Source of the DNA: Hawksworthiomyces lignivorus
Taxonomy: Eukaryota; Ascomycota; Sordariomycetes; Ophiostomatales; Ophiostomataceae
Assembly: GCA_002917075.1 (NCBI GenBank)
Contig: NTMA01000034.1
Coordinates: forward strand, 248,001-312,000
Direction: 5' to 3'
DNA: 64,000 nt
Position 1 is the first letter of the stretch; each line of letters starts with the position of its first letter. Below are positions 49,318-60,252 of the stretch, piece after piece. The notes beneath the pieces were generated by a model. The model was not told where the DNA came from. It worked only from the letters and a program-made list of their open reading frames with translations, and searched no databases. The position numbers and the translations under genes are program-made.

Positions 49318-49825
49318 GTCGAAAAATCGGCACTAGGTGAAGATGTAGGCACCGGAAATGAGAAGCAAGACGCTTCAACGCTTTATAAAACAGAACAATC
49401 TCTCCTTAATAAATACTTCATCTAGCTTTCCTAGCCAGCTCCGTGATCGCTGCTATCATTGATCTCATTCCGATGTTTTACAAAATCAAGAAGATCTAGT
49501 TTTCATGTAATCTAGATTTTGTCCTAGGATGTATTCTAGAGACCAGGAAACCCTTTTCAAAACATCATTTCCGAAACTATGCTATTATGCGATCACCTGA
49601 TCGGCTGAGGATTATTTCTGGGACGTTTTTTTAAAGATCAAAATCATCCAATGTTACATCAATGTCCGCATCTCACAAGAACACTAAAATAGCCCCGCCC
49701 GGTTATTTACGTCTGGAATCACTTTGCCGAATCCACAAGTTTGCGTCGGAAGTAAGCTAGAGGAGCCAGAGTTTTTGTTTCTCATATTAATGAGCTCTAA
49801 TTTGACGAGTGTCGTAATTACAACG
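49318..49825. other. Hydrolase promoter and regulator 3' end
   Basis: About 500 bases with no gene. It contains the operator-like site at 49590-49603 and a half-site GTGATCG at about 49443. Confidence 0.5.
49590..49603. promoter_or_regulatory. Near-palindromic candidate operator CGATCACCTGATCG
   Basis: It matches the perfect palindrome at 45620-45633 in 13 of 14 positions. On the hydrolase strand it reads CCGATCAGGTGATCGC, and it lies 273 bases upstream of that gene's ATG. Confidence 0.45.
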
Positions 49826-52058
49826 CTATGAATCACTGACCCAGTCCCATGCATCTTTCAATGATTGTATTCCTTGCGATGTGCTGATTGCCGTGACCTC
49901 CTCGATTCTTTGTAACATGCGGATGAGTTCTGCCTGCTCATCTTGTTTTTTGAAACTACGGCCGCCTAATTGATCAGCTGGATTCGGATAGATAGCCGAA
50001 ATATGCCTCACTTACATATGACAAGTGGTTGAACCGCGTTGACTAAAGCGCCCGGGTGTTTGTCTCCAAGAGTCTTGGTTAATCCACATAATTGTAAAGA
50101 ATGTTTTAGTATCTCAGCCTTTCGACTATCAGTACAAGTTCACCAATGTTTTTTTTTATTGCAGCTTTCGTCCTCACTCACCTCAACCGTCCTCGCGAAA
50201 CTGAGAAATTCTATCCCACGCACTGGATGTGGGTTATGAAGTGCTAACAGCACTTTGACTAAGTGATAAAATTGCATGGCAATAACTAAGAACTTATAAG
50301 TATTCTATGCTCCCTCGCTGTGGTAGATATAGAGGAACTTACTGTGCCATGAACACAAGTACATAATTCGAGGAAATGGTGTGCTATCCTCCATAACATA
50401 TAAGGGTTGAAAGGATTCCGGTAGCGTTTCTTGCCAAGCGTCGACCTCGCGCTGTAAACTATCCCATCTACCAGGTTCGCCTCTTTGTTGACCGTCGCTG
50501 CTATCAGCAAAGCAATAATCGACAACTTCTGCAACAAGCATAGTCATCTGCTCCGTTTTTACATAGTCGAAGTCGCCTCCCCAAGTGATATCTACTTTCC
50601 AGTTTCCTGGCCGAATTGTCGTCGGTTTCCTAGTTGCAAGGGCAACCATGATCTCTTCCCGAAAATACGTCCAAAATGCAGTCCTCTTGAGTGCACGGAA
50701 TCCGATATTCTTCCTATTGTGTCTGAATAGAGACGAACATCCTTTTAGATGGCGTTGATGATCTGTCTCATAACTCAACATTTCATACATTCGGAGAACA
50801 ACTGTTGATATCGGCAAGACATTATCAAGAGCTGTGGAAGGATCTGCTAATGCTGGAATAAGGTCTTGAATGCACAAGTCATGAAACTGGGACGCATAGA
50901 ACTCGTCATATGAGCCATTTAGTCGGCTCAGGTGACAAGCGGATAGTGCTAGAACGGCGTGAAGTAGTATTGGGCAACTCAGCGCAAGATATGGCACAAA
51001 TGTTTCAAATTGCCGATGCGGATCGTTTACATCGAACTGTCTACTGTAAGCCTACGAAAACCCAAGCATTTTCCAAGAATATGAGAAGTATGCGTACCCA
51101 GCAAGCCAAGTTAGCCGTGTAATGCTGGAGCAACCCGGCAACCTGAGGATCACTGAGAGGTTTTGTAGGTCCTGGTGTGTAAATTGATGATCCAGACGTT
51201 CGCATGCGAACAAGAGACTGCATTGGGTCGATTATGGTATCTGTGCTTCCACCACTTGCAGTGGAATGTGGAGACGCAAATTCGATTATATCATGAGACG
51301 GGGTAGCGGTTAGCGGATGGATTGGTTCATTCACGATTGACTGCTCAGTTATCAACATAGCAGGAGAATGAACTAGAAGATTCAGCAAGAAGTAAACGTC
51401 TATGGTCGTACAGAAGATATGAGTTGTCTTACCATCAACCGGGGTATCAAATGGTAAATTTCCATCATCTACTTCAGATGAGGTTTGCGCGGGAGTCGAG
51501 GTGTCCGATGCTGTGTCAACACTATCTTCCGTGTCGAAATTCACGGTGTGGACAAAAGTAACTGAAGATTGTCAGAATACTTCATATGCCAGATAATGTG
51601 ATTTATTGCCCACCTTCAGAAGGTGTATCAAGCCACACATGGGTTGCATCAAACTGGAATCCTCCATTGCTCTGCGAGCACCGCGTAACGGTCTCAGTGG
51701 TATAGCAACACTCGCGACTCCCTATCTCGCAGTGCCGGCATCGAGGTTTTCGCTCATCGCCTTGGTGATCGTCAATAATCTTTTGCGCAATGTCATCGGT
51801 TTTTCAATGCGATCCGAAAACCTACATTTCATGTGACGTTTTCGGCACGTAATGCTTTTTCTGTCAGTCTTCGGCTGATTCTAAAATGTAGTACCTTCCT
51901 GTTGAACTGCAGCGTAACAAAAAAATGCAAACCTACCATCCTATGAGACGATTAGTAAAGACTCAGCAAATACTACTCCAGGAGGCGAGCAGGACGAAAA
52001 CACAACGAGGTCACGAACCAGTTCGAACGCGCTTATAAATCTCACGCGTTGGAGACAT
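49826..52058 (-). CDS. Zn2Cys6 transcription factor with a 4-base micro-exon
   Basis: Ten exons, complement of 49826-49965, 50016-50118, 50182-50285, 50343-51036, 51098-51372, 51433-51561, 51614-51760, 51826-51854, 51937-51940 and 52019-52058, give 554 residues. The zinc cluster at residues 14-40 is assembled from four exons. It reads RTGCITCRKRHMKCDERKPRC, then RHCEIGSREC, with all six cysteines in the C-x2-C-x6-C...C-x2-C-x6-C pattern. The first Cys codon is TG from the micro-exon plus C from the next. The rest, with HYTANLACWFDVNDPHRQFETFVP and LALSCPILLHAVLALSACHL, is the fungal_trans_2 type of regulatory domain. It lies inside the glycoside-use locus and may control it. Confidence 0.88.
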
Positions 52059-52688
52059 TACTTCTGGCGCTGCATGGAACCTCAAGTGCCTAAGACATAT
52101 CCGCTTTCTTGTTCTTTGATCCTTTTTTTTTGTAGTTAACTGATAATGCTCTCCATGTCTGAGAAAAATAGTAAGATATGGTCGAAAGTCAACTGCGGGG
52201 ATCTCGTTGAACGAAATTCTCGTGTTGGGGCTAGCCCAGCATAGAATTTGGGGTAGTCTCCATTTGATGCTCCTGCCTCGGCAAATGGGCACTGTATATA
52301 CACTGTATAATTCCCTCTTAGGAGGCCGTCTCCAATCAGCTCATTACGGCGGAACTATCTGCGACCTGGAGGTCTCCTACAGCCCGAATTCAACAGTATA
52401 AGATCAAATTTGTAATGATTATTGTGCTGGCAAATATATTTTCAGCAAATTTCCGTGAGCTACAAAGCATGCAAAAGGGACAACCGAAATGAAGCTCCTT
52501 CCGATTCATAAATTGTCCGGAACGGACTTCAAAATCTTAAGATTCATGAAGGGCCAACGCTGGGGTCAAGGATTCTTGTATTCGGCTACTGGGTTTTACG
52601 GTTGAGGCAAGTAATAAGATGATTCGGAGAGATGCAGATCTAATCAATCAAACTATCTACACAGTCTACACCATACTGTGTCTTATGT
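52059..52688. other. Regulator promoter and dehydrogenase 3' end
   Basis: 630 bases with no supported gene. No copy of the CGATCASGTGATCG element was found here, so the regulator gene itself may not share the control of its neighbours. Confidence 0.5.
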
Positions 52689-53793
52689 CTAGTATAACTT
52701 TACCTTGCCTCCGCCCTCGCAGAGACTCTCGATGATGGCCAAATCGTTCAGAGCTTCTTCCGGACCTGACCGCGACTGGGCTTTCCCACTCTGTATGGCT
52801 TCAAGGAATGCTTTGATCTCAAGCTCCACCCCTTTGCTTTTAATTGTTTCTGTTTTCTTTTCACCAGACAACAACTCTAGACTCAAGACAAATCCATCCG
52901 GGCCATCTGTCAGGACAAAATTGCCCTTCGTCCCGATAACAGTAAGTTCCGTCGCCCGCCTCGTCGACGCAAATGACATAGATATCGTACCTGTCCCTCC
53001 ACCACTCAATAAAATACCTGCGTTAACAGTATCGAGCGGAGGCAGGTGGGCAGCAACCTGTCTTGAAAAGCCATGCGTCTCAATGACTTCCTGACCCGAT
53101 ATATATCGAAGCATGGCCGTATGATGAACACCACCGTCAAGAATAAACCCGCCTTGGTATTCAGGAATCTTTCTCCACGCAGTTTCGTAGTACTTTCCAC
53201 CAGGAGCTTGATTCCGCCAGATTCTGAGGTGGAGTTGTGTAATATCTCCAACCGCCTTCTCGTCAACAATCCATTTTCGACCACGCTCAAATTCATGCAT
53301 AAATCGAAATTGCTCCGCAACACTGAAAATTAATCCTTTTCCAGCATAGCTTTTCTTGTAGTCTTCGATCAGTAAACGCGCCGTTTGCACATCCTTTGCT
53401 ATAGGTTTCTCGGACAAGACGTGCTTTCCAGCAGCAAAACAGCGTCGAATGATATCCGGCTGGACGGGAATTGGGAGGACAACAATAACTGCATTGATAT
53501 CGTCGCGCTTCAGTAAATCATCTAGTGTGTACCCTGTAGTATCTTCAGAGTACAAGTCAACACTAGAGAGTCCCAACTTTTTCGCTTCCTCAAATAGAAC
53601 TGAGGCAGAGGCTTTTGAGCGAGAGTATATGGCCTTGATATTTGCATTATTTGCTACCAGTCCAGGAAGATGTTCTAAGATGCTTTGTCAGTAGCTGAAT
53701 GTTTCTAAGTTTTTTTTTTTTTGTGCTTTTTGGATTGAGCTACCAACCGTCAGTGGCGAAGATCCCGGCCCCCAATATCGCAATTCCGGCCAT
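52689..53793 (-). CDS. Gfo/Idh/MocA-family NAD(P)-dependent dehydrogenase
   Basis: Exons, complement of 52689-53674 and 53748-53793, give 343 residues. MAGIAILGAGIFATD is the Rossmann turn. GKHVLSEKPIAKD holds the conserved EKP lysine, and DGGVHHTAMLRY holds the Asp-x-x-x-His catalytic pair. The family oxidises or reduces sugars, inositols and related compounds. The intron acceptor (CTTAG at 53675) was chosen because it restores DEHLPGLVANN. It diverges from the beta-mannosidase gene with 416 bases between starts, so they probably share a promoter region, and a sugar or sugar-derived substrate from the same pathway is likely. The exact sugar is not known. Confidence 0.9.
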
Positions 53794-54209
53794 TGCAAAG
53801 GTGTTCAGATTTTATATGTTAGACGAAAGTAATCCGCGGATGGGCATATGAAAGGCACTATGATAATGAGAATGGATCGCTCCCTGAGTGCCGAAGAGCG
53901 GTGGATTTATACGGGTCATGTGAAGCGCAGGATACTGTTAGCTGTACGGCTAATTCCTGATTTGAACTTAACCGATCACGTGTAAATGGTATACCGGAAT
54001 CGGAGTTTGGCGGTGTTCTTTACAGCGAACTGCTCCAGTAAGTCCTTTGTGGATGACCGATCTGCAGAAATAGCGGCATAATATAATGAGTTTGTTGGCA
54101 CTTAAAGGTTTGTTCATAATATGTTCTACAGTTTCACTCTTACGTTCTCCTTCTAGACGCTCTTCTCAATCCTTAGAGAGACTTTTTTTTTTATTTTACA
54201 AAATCTAAC
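53794..54209. promoter_or_regulatory. Bidirectional promoter, dehydrogenase / beta-mannosidase
   Basis: 416 bases separate the two divergent start codons. It contains CCGATCACGTG at 53972-53982, about midway, shared with the promoter of the sugar permease. No gene fits here. Confidence 0.6.
53972..53982. promoter_or_regulatory. Operator-like half palindrome CCGATCACGTG
   Basis: Identical over 11 bases to the left part of the palindrome at 45619-45629. The right half (ATCG) is replaced by TAAA. It lies about 180 bases from the dehydrogenase start and 228 from the mannosidase start. Confidence 0.45.
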
Positions 54210-56932
54210 ATGGCGCAACTCAAAAGAATACCAATCAACGAAGGGTGGGAGTTTAAGCAGGCGAGTAGTCTGAACAACTCTACGGCATCAACTTTCTTAC
54301 CAGTTACCCAATTCCCAACCGTTGCTCATATTGATCTTCTTCACCACAAGTTGATACCGGACCCGTATATTGATGACAATGAGCTCAAATGTCTATGGGT
54401 GAACGACGCCGACTGGACATATCGAACGTTTGTTCCCCAGATTGAGCTATCAACACCACTAACACGTGCTGTGCTCGTATTTGAGGGCTTGGACACGGTT
54501 GTGGATGTTTATTTTAACAGCACGCATGTCTTAAGCAGTAAAAACATGCATATTCAGCATCGAGTCGATGTCACTGAAATATTGACGCAAGCGAAGGCTC
54601 CATGTCTTCTTGAGTTGCGATTTAAGGCTGCGCCTGCCTTCTCCAGAGAGGAAAAGAAACGCATAGGTTACAAAGGCAACGAGACAGACGTGCATTTTGG
54701 GGGTCCAGAAAGACTATTTTTGAGAAAAGCACAGTATCATTGGGTATGCCTTTTCTGTTGTGGTTTTTGCTGACAAATTTTTTTGATGTGGCTAATGATA
54801 TCGCAGGGGTGGGATTGGGGACCAGCTGTCAATACCTCAGGACCTTGGAAACCGATATCTCTAGAGGTATTCGAGAGAAAGATTGATAAAGTCATAATTC
54901 GCCAACAAGTCGATGCGGATTTGAAGAAGGCTTTGATAACTGTCAAAGGAGTCGTGGAGAATGTCTCTAGCAATGGTCAGGAGGTCACCCTTACAATTAA
55001 CGATCCCTTGGGAAGTTGTATCCAGAGTCATTCTCTTCAAACAACAGTCAACGGAACCTTTGAGAAGAGCATCATTGTTGAGAACCCCCACCTCTGGTTT
55101 CCTCATACTTATGGTGAGCAGCCTCTTTATGAAATTAGCCTCCGAATCTCTCATTACGACAGCTTTTGTCGAACTATCGGGCTTCGCCGGCTTCGGCTTC
55201 TCCAGCATCCGCTCAAGAACGCAGACGGCACATCATTCGTCTTTGAAATCAACAACGTTCGGATATTTTCCGGGGGTTCTTGCTGGATCCCTGGTGACTT
55301 TATGTTACCTCGTATGACACGTCAGCGTTATGCCGATTGGTTGAAGATTGCAAAGAGTGGAAACCAAACAATGGTCAGAGTCTGGGGCGGCGGTATTGTC
55401 GAATCCGACTACTTCTATGATATATGTGATCAAGAAGGAATTTTAGTGTGGCAAGATTTCCTCTTTGCCTGTGGAAACTATCCAGCCACGAAAGAATTCA
55501 TGGAAAATGTCCGAATCGAAGCAGAGCAACAACTTATTCGTGTGGGACATCATCCTAGCTTGGCTCTCTGGGCTGGGAACAACGAGGACTATATGCTCGC
55601 TGAACGATGGGGTTGGACTCTGGACATGAGTGACGAGAAAGGGCCCTGGGATGACACTGATTTTCCAGCTAGAGAGATCTACGAAAGATTGCTTCCTAAA
55701 CTCGTCGAGAGTTTAGGAGGTGATGTACCGTACTGGAGGAGTAGCCCTTATGGTGGATCGTTTTCTAACGACACTACTGTTGGTGATACACATATCTGGG
55801 ATGGTAGGTTGTATTCTACAGTTCACCATACACTGGAAACACTGATCACACTAACAAATTAGTTTGGCATGGCAAAATGTCTCCCTATCAAGACTATAAA
55901 AACTACACTTCACGGTTCATTACTGAATTCGGATTTGAATCTTGCGCCTCGTTATCAACAATGCAGCGTGGTATTACTATTCCTTCAGAAAGGCACGCTC
56001 AATCGCGGATCTTTGATATCCATGACAAAGGTCCGGGACATTCTCGCAGATACCCTATGTACATGGGCGAGAATTTTCGCTTTCGCATGAATCCTTTTCC
56101 AGATTTTATATATTGTACCCAGTTCTTGCAAGCCGAAGCTATGAAATATGCCTATAACTGCTGGCGCAGAGAATTCAGAGGTCCGGGAGAAGAGAACTGT
56201 GCCGGTGTGTTGGTGTGGCAGCTCAACGATATATGGCCAGGTACGAGCTGGGCTTTGGTTGACGTCGATTTGCATAGAAAACCGGCTTTCTATATCACAA
56301 AAAGAGCATTAGCAAAGGTAGTGGTAGGTATGGAACGCACCGTCACGAAGGAACCGCCTTACATTGTGACTGGCTATCCACCAGAGAAGCACAGCTTGGA
56401 CATCTGGGCGGTCAATGGCACTCTTGAGCCACTACATGCAACTTTGAAGCTACGAGCATTCAATATTCACTCTGGGGCTTCAGAGTCTTTACTAAACGAC
56501 GTAGAAGAACGGAAAGTTACGCTAGCACCAAATCAGACGACGGAGATTGCGGACATCCAAATTCCGAGCCCAGAAGATACTGTCATCGTGGCATATCTTG
56601 ATGATAATACGGCAGGAACACCGATACGTCTTGCGCGTTGGGTCTCTTGGCCTGAGCCTATGAAGCTTCTGCATTTTTCTCCGAAATTGAGCATTACTGT
56701 TCTAGTAGCTGAGTCGGGAGACAAAATCATGCTTTCCTCGAATGCTCCAGCTAAGGGTGTCACCCTTTCGGTAGCGACAAAAGAGGGACTCGAGGACGCT
56801 GTCTTCGACGACAACTTCGTGGACCTCGTTCCTGGCGAAACTGTGGAAATCGGAGTTCAGTTTCTTCATGGAAGGAACATAATCACGCGGTTTTTGTACG
56901 ACTGGGAGATGGAAGAGAGTTTTCAATTATAA
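54210..56932 (+). CDS. GH2 beta-mannosidase
   Basis: Exons 54210-54743, 54807-55803 and 55863-56932 give 866 residues, the usual length of the intracellular fungal type (mndB). It has a jelly-roll sugar-binding domain (WVNDADWTYRTFVP, GLDTVVDVYFN), an immunoglobulin-like middle, then the TIM barrel with HWGWDWGPAVNTSG, MVRVWGGGIVESDYFYDICDQEG and LALWAGNNED, whose Glu is the expected acid/base. TEFGFES in exon 3 holds the expected nucleophile Glu. No signal peptide is seen, so it should act in the cytosol on imported mannosides (EC 3.2.1.25), which fits the permease in the same locus. Start ATG 54210 opens MAQLKRIPINEGWEF. Confidence 0.93.
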
Positions 56933-58393
56933 TTTATGTTGCGACTTACGTATCTGTTAACGTCCATGAATAAATTATTCTAGCGGGGTCGTATCATAAT
57001 TTTACGCACTCTTTGCCCTGTTAGAGCTCATGCAGTGGATGTAATATTTAATTTATTTGGCTTGGCACCCTTTCACTCCTTTTCAGGTGGTGCCTAGTAT
57101 CGCTTTTTAATGAGACTAAAGACTTGAGAAATCTCGGCAAATAAAAGACCTCAAAGGAGGACTCAGGACCCGGCAAGCAATCTTTTGCGTATTCACATAA
57201 TGGATCAAAAGTTAGGAAAGTACCGCTCGAGTCTTTCGAGCCTCTCTTGGCGCCTGCCAATAAAACACATCACAGAAACGACAGGCTCCACTTGTGTCGA
57301 CGCTTTGTTATTTATATACAAACGCATATTTACTAGGTGTTTGTCGCGAGACTATCTGCTGTTGGCAGAATCAGCCACAGTGTTTGCATAAGGATGCAGC
57401 GCCTTTTTATGCAAAGCCTAGTTATGCATGTAATGCGGACAATGACTGTAGGGGAAAAAAATCCACGCGGACATTTGCTGTGCCTTCGATCCGATATCCA
57501 AGCACCGCAGATGTGTACATTTGTTTAATTGTCAGTCATCCCTCGCAGAATACCACTGAAGTGTTGGAATGGCTGTTCAGCCTAGAACAGGCTAGACTCT
57601 AATATTAGGTCCAAGACTTGCGGCTCCGCCGCTGCATTTGTGTGCGGACTTACTTCCCTTAGGCCGCGATCTCCACAACTAATGCGGAGTAACACGCTAT
57701 TAGCGCCCCGCATTATCACCCTATCCACTTACTTGCAACGATACAAAATAATACTCTCCTTAATACATCCCAGCAAGGTGACAAGATCATGATCTGGCTT
57801 GCTCAGCTTTAGTATCCTTTCTTCCATTTCGCCTGCACGGAGAAGACGTATCACACCATTGTGAGACCAATTTCCCCAGTGTGGGGAAATTGGGCATTTT
57901 CTGCTGTGCAATGCTTTGTTTCTGGGGTAGCTGAGGTTTTACTGATAATTAGCGCCCATACCACATCAAACGTAGAAGAGCAGGTAGCTTGCTGCAAAAA
58001 GAAGAACTTTGTAGCGGGCAATCTAAGTTTTATTTTATCACAAGGGATACCGGATCTTAAGGGAAGTATCTGTCTTAGTTGATCCCTTGCTGCCTATTGG
58101 CTCGTAGCACACCCACTTGACGTGGCATGTAAATAGAAAAAACTGCAGATTGTGGTCGAGGTAGAACCTGTACTTTCGCCTTACGGCGAATAAGTTCACT
58201 GAATAAAACAATCGGTCGACCGGCAGGTGCTTTGCTTAGAAGACGAAGAATATAAAATAGATTAAGCCATCGATGATTTATATTAGACTGCCCTCTCTGC
58301 CGATTCTCTAGGCTCTAGCATCATTGATTCCCGACAACTTAGACGCGAAATTAATCGATACAAAACCAGACCACCAGCGAGCAAAGCACCACA
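56933..58393. other. Intergenic region before the acetate-transporter-like gene
   Basis: 1.5 kb with short frames at 57294-57602 and 57861-58082 that match nothing I know. It should hold the mannosidase 3' end and the promoter of the next gene. An inverted repeat, CAATTTCCCCA then TGGGGAAATTG, lies at 57869-57892 around the spacer GT. Confidence 0.45.
57869..57892. repeat. Perfect inverted repeat of 11-base arms
   Basis: CAATTTCCCCA and TGGGGAAATTG are exact reverse complements with a 2-base spacer. It lies about 500 bases upstream of the acetate-transporter-family gene. It could be a protein-binding palindrome or a small hairpin. Confidence 0.55.
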
Positions 58394-59485
58394 ATGGCAA
58401 ACGCAAAGTCTAATATTGACGAGTATCAAAACCGGAATGGAAATGGAGACTTGAATGGGGACATACTGCACCGCATCCGAACGGTGGGCAGCGTGTCCAT
58501 GTCTGCTGAGTTGTTCGAGAAGCTCTACGTGTCACCAGAACATTATGTCAAGGGCGAACTTCGCAAAACTTTTGCCAATCCTACACCTGTGTACGTCCAT
58601 ATACCTATGTTTCAATTTTGTTTCTCATACAATTCGATTTTGGAGTTACCATGCTAATGGTTGGCGCAGTGCTCTGGTAGGATTCGTCATAGCATTGACA
58701 CCATTATCGTGCGATCTTATGGGCTGGCGCGGCGCTGGTGGCAATGGAGCAGCTGGAACGTACGTTATATTCTATAACATATCTGTACAATTGCACTGGT
58801 ATTAACATAGATAGTGGCACGTATTATTTCTTCGGCGGGCTTTTGCAGCTTGTTGGCGGCTTGCTCGAATGGATTGTCGGGAACACATTTCCCTGTGTTG
58901 TCTTTTTCGCATTTGGAGCTTTCTTCTTGTCATTTGGAGCAACTCTTACGCCAACCTTCGCAGCTTATGCATCTTATGCAGCTGCTGGTGAAGATGCCAG
59001 TGCTGGGTTGACTACAGAGGGGTTCAATGCAAGCTTTGGTAAGTTTTTCTCTGCGAAACTGTTTTTTCGACTTTAATTTTAACCTCTGTTAGGATTTTTC
59101 ACCGTATGGATGGGAATGCTCTGTGTTGTATTCCTAATATGCTCATTTCGAACCAACATCTGCTTCGTGTTTATCTTCTTCACCCTCATCCTAGCATTTG
59201 TTTTCTTAACGGGCGCATATTGGCTTTTAGCGTCAGACTATACTGCCCACGCGGCAACGGCGACCAAATTAATCACCGTAAGTATTGATCCAGCCCTGCA
59301 ATTTTTCATTTAGCTAAGATTCCGTTCTTTTTTAGGCGGCCGGTGCCTCAGCGTTCGTTACAAGCATATTTGGGTGGTGGGTTCTAGCAGCAATCATGTT
59401 CACCGTTATGGACCTCCCCATTTCGCTTCCGGTTGGTGATTTAAGTACTATCATCAAAGGCGCAAGCACTAAGACAAAAGTTTAA
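58394..59485 (+). CDS. GPR1/FUN34/YaaH-family acetate/ammonium transporter
   Basis: Five exons (58394-58590, 58670-58759, 58815-59038, 59093-59277, 59336-59485) give 281 residues. The hydrophilic N-tail of about 60 residues ends in the family signature ANPTPVALVGF (NPAPLGL-type), whose Val codon is split by intron 1. Six helices follow, with [52 protein letters not shown] and [15 protein letters not shown]. Relatives are Aspergillus AcpA and yeast Ady2/Ato1, plasma-membrane transporters of acetate with possible ammonium export. The exon 3 acceptor (TAG at 58812-58814) was chosen to avoid a stop and keep [10 protein letters not shown]. It is intact. Confidence 0.9.
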
Positions 59486-60082
59486 CTATATTATATAATG
59501 ACGACTAGAAACAAAAACCAAAGTAGAGAGGATATCGCAATAGCAAGAACCGGATTGCTACTGAAGCAGTCTCTAGTAATTACATAGAGGTCAACTGAAA
59601 TAGAGAAAGCTCCAATTAATTGTCACAACAAACTTTTTTTTATCTTTCTTGGCTCACAGCAAACGTATAACTTCGCCAAAAACCGTGCCATCTGATATTG
59701 TGAAAGCCTTATTATAAAAACCTACTGTAAAATGAGCTTTTATTACATTGTTCTTGATTGATTTACGCATTCTAGAAACTAGGTGTTTCCGGATAATGTG
59801 GCTTGTATCTTCTTTCTGGGGCACGTTCCGTCGGCTCCGTCGGCTACTAGTGTCGTTTATTTCAGGATATCTAACGCCCTGAGGTCCTGCGGTAGACTGC
59901 TCGCCGAATGAAAATACCATGGTGCAACAAGGAAAACCCTTGGCTAGGTAACCTAAAAAGATGTTTCTAATATACCATGTGCGAATCGAAATAGAGCAAG
60001 AGTAGACAGCTTGATGGATGGGTCAGTACACAATTGTTGGAAAACATGCAGCTTGGCCGCTACTTGTATTTTGTATGCACTA
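59486..60082. other. Gap between the transporter and the transposon
   Basis: A minus-strand frame at 59654-59920 (88 residues, starting MVFSFGEQSTAGPQG) has a proper ATG but no known family. It could be a small gene or a remnant. Nothing else is seen. Confidence 0.4.
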
Positions 60083-60208
60083 CTCGTGCCACGCCCCACT
60101 CATTTGGATTACGTTCGCGCGCACCACCTAAGGTGGTGCTGATCACTCTATTGAACACAACACTCTAATGAACACTTTTTTGCTATCACCACAATCACCA
60201 CATTTCAA
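60083..60208 (+). repeat. Left terminal inverted repeat (126 bases)
   Basis: Compared base by base with the reverse complement of 61915-62040: no difference found. It ends where CATTTCAA is followed by AAAA on the left and CCAC on the right. Confidence 0.9.
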
Positions 60209-60252
60209 AAAATCACAGTTAATTCGAAAAAAAAAGATATCGACAAAGGAAC

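Noticed and set aside
51041..51544. Reading the regulator's middle frame as a separate small protein
   Set aside because: In-frame GT-AG introns at 51373-51432 and 51562-51613 join it with the zinc cluster and the C-terminal domain in one gene.
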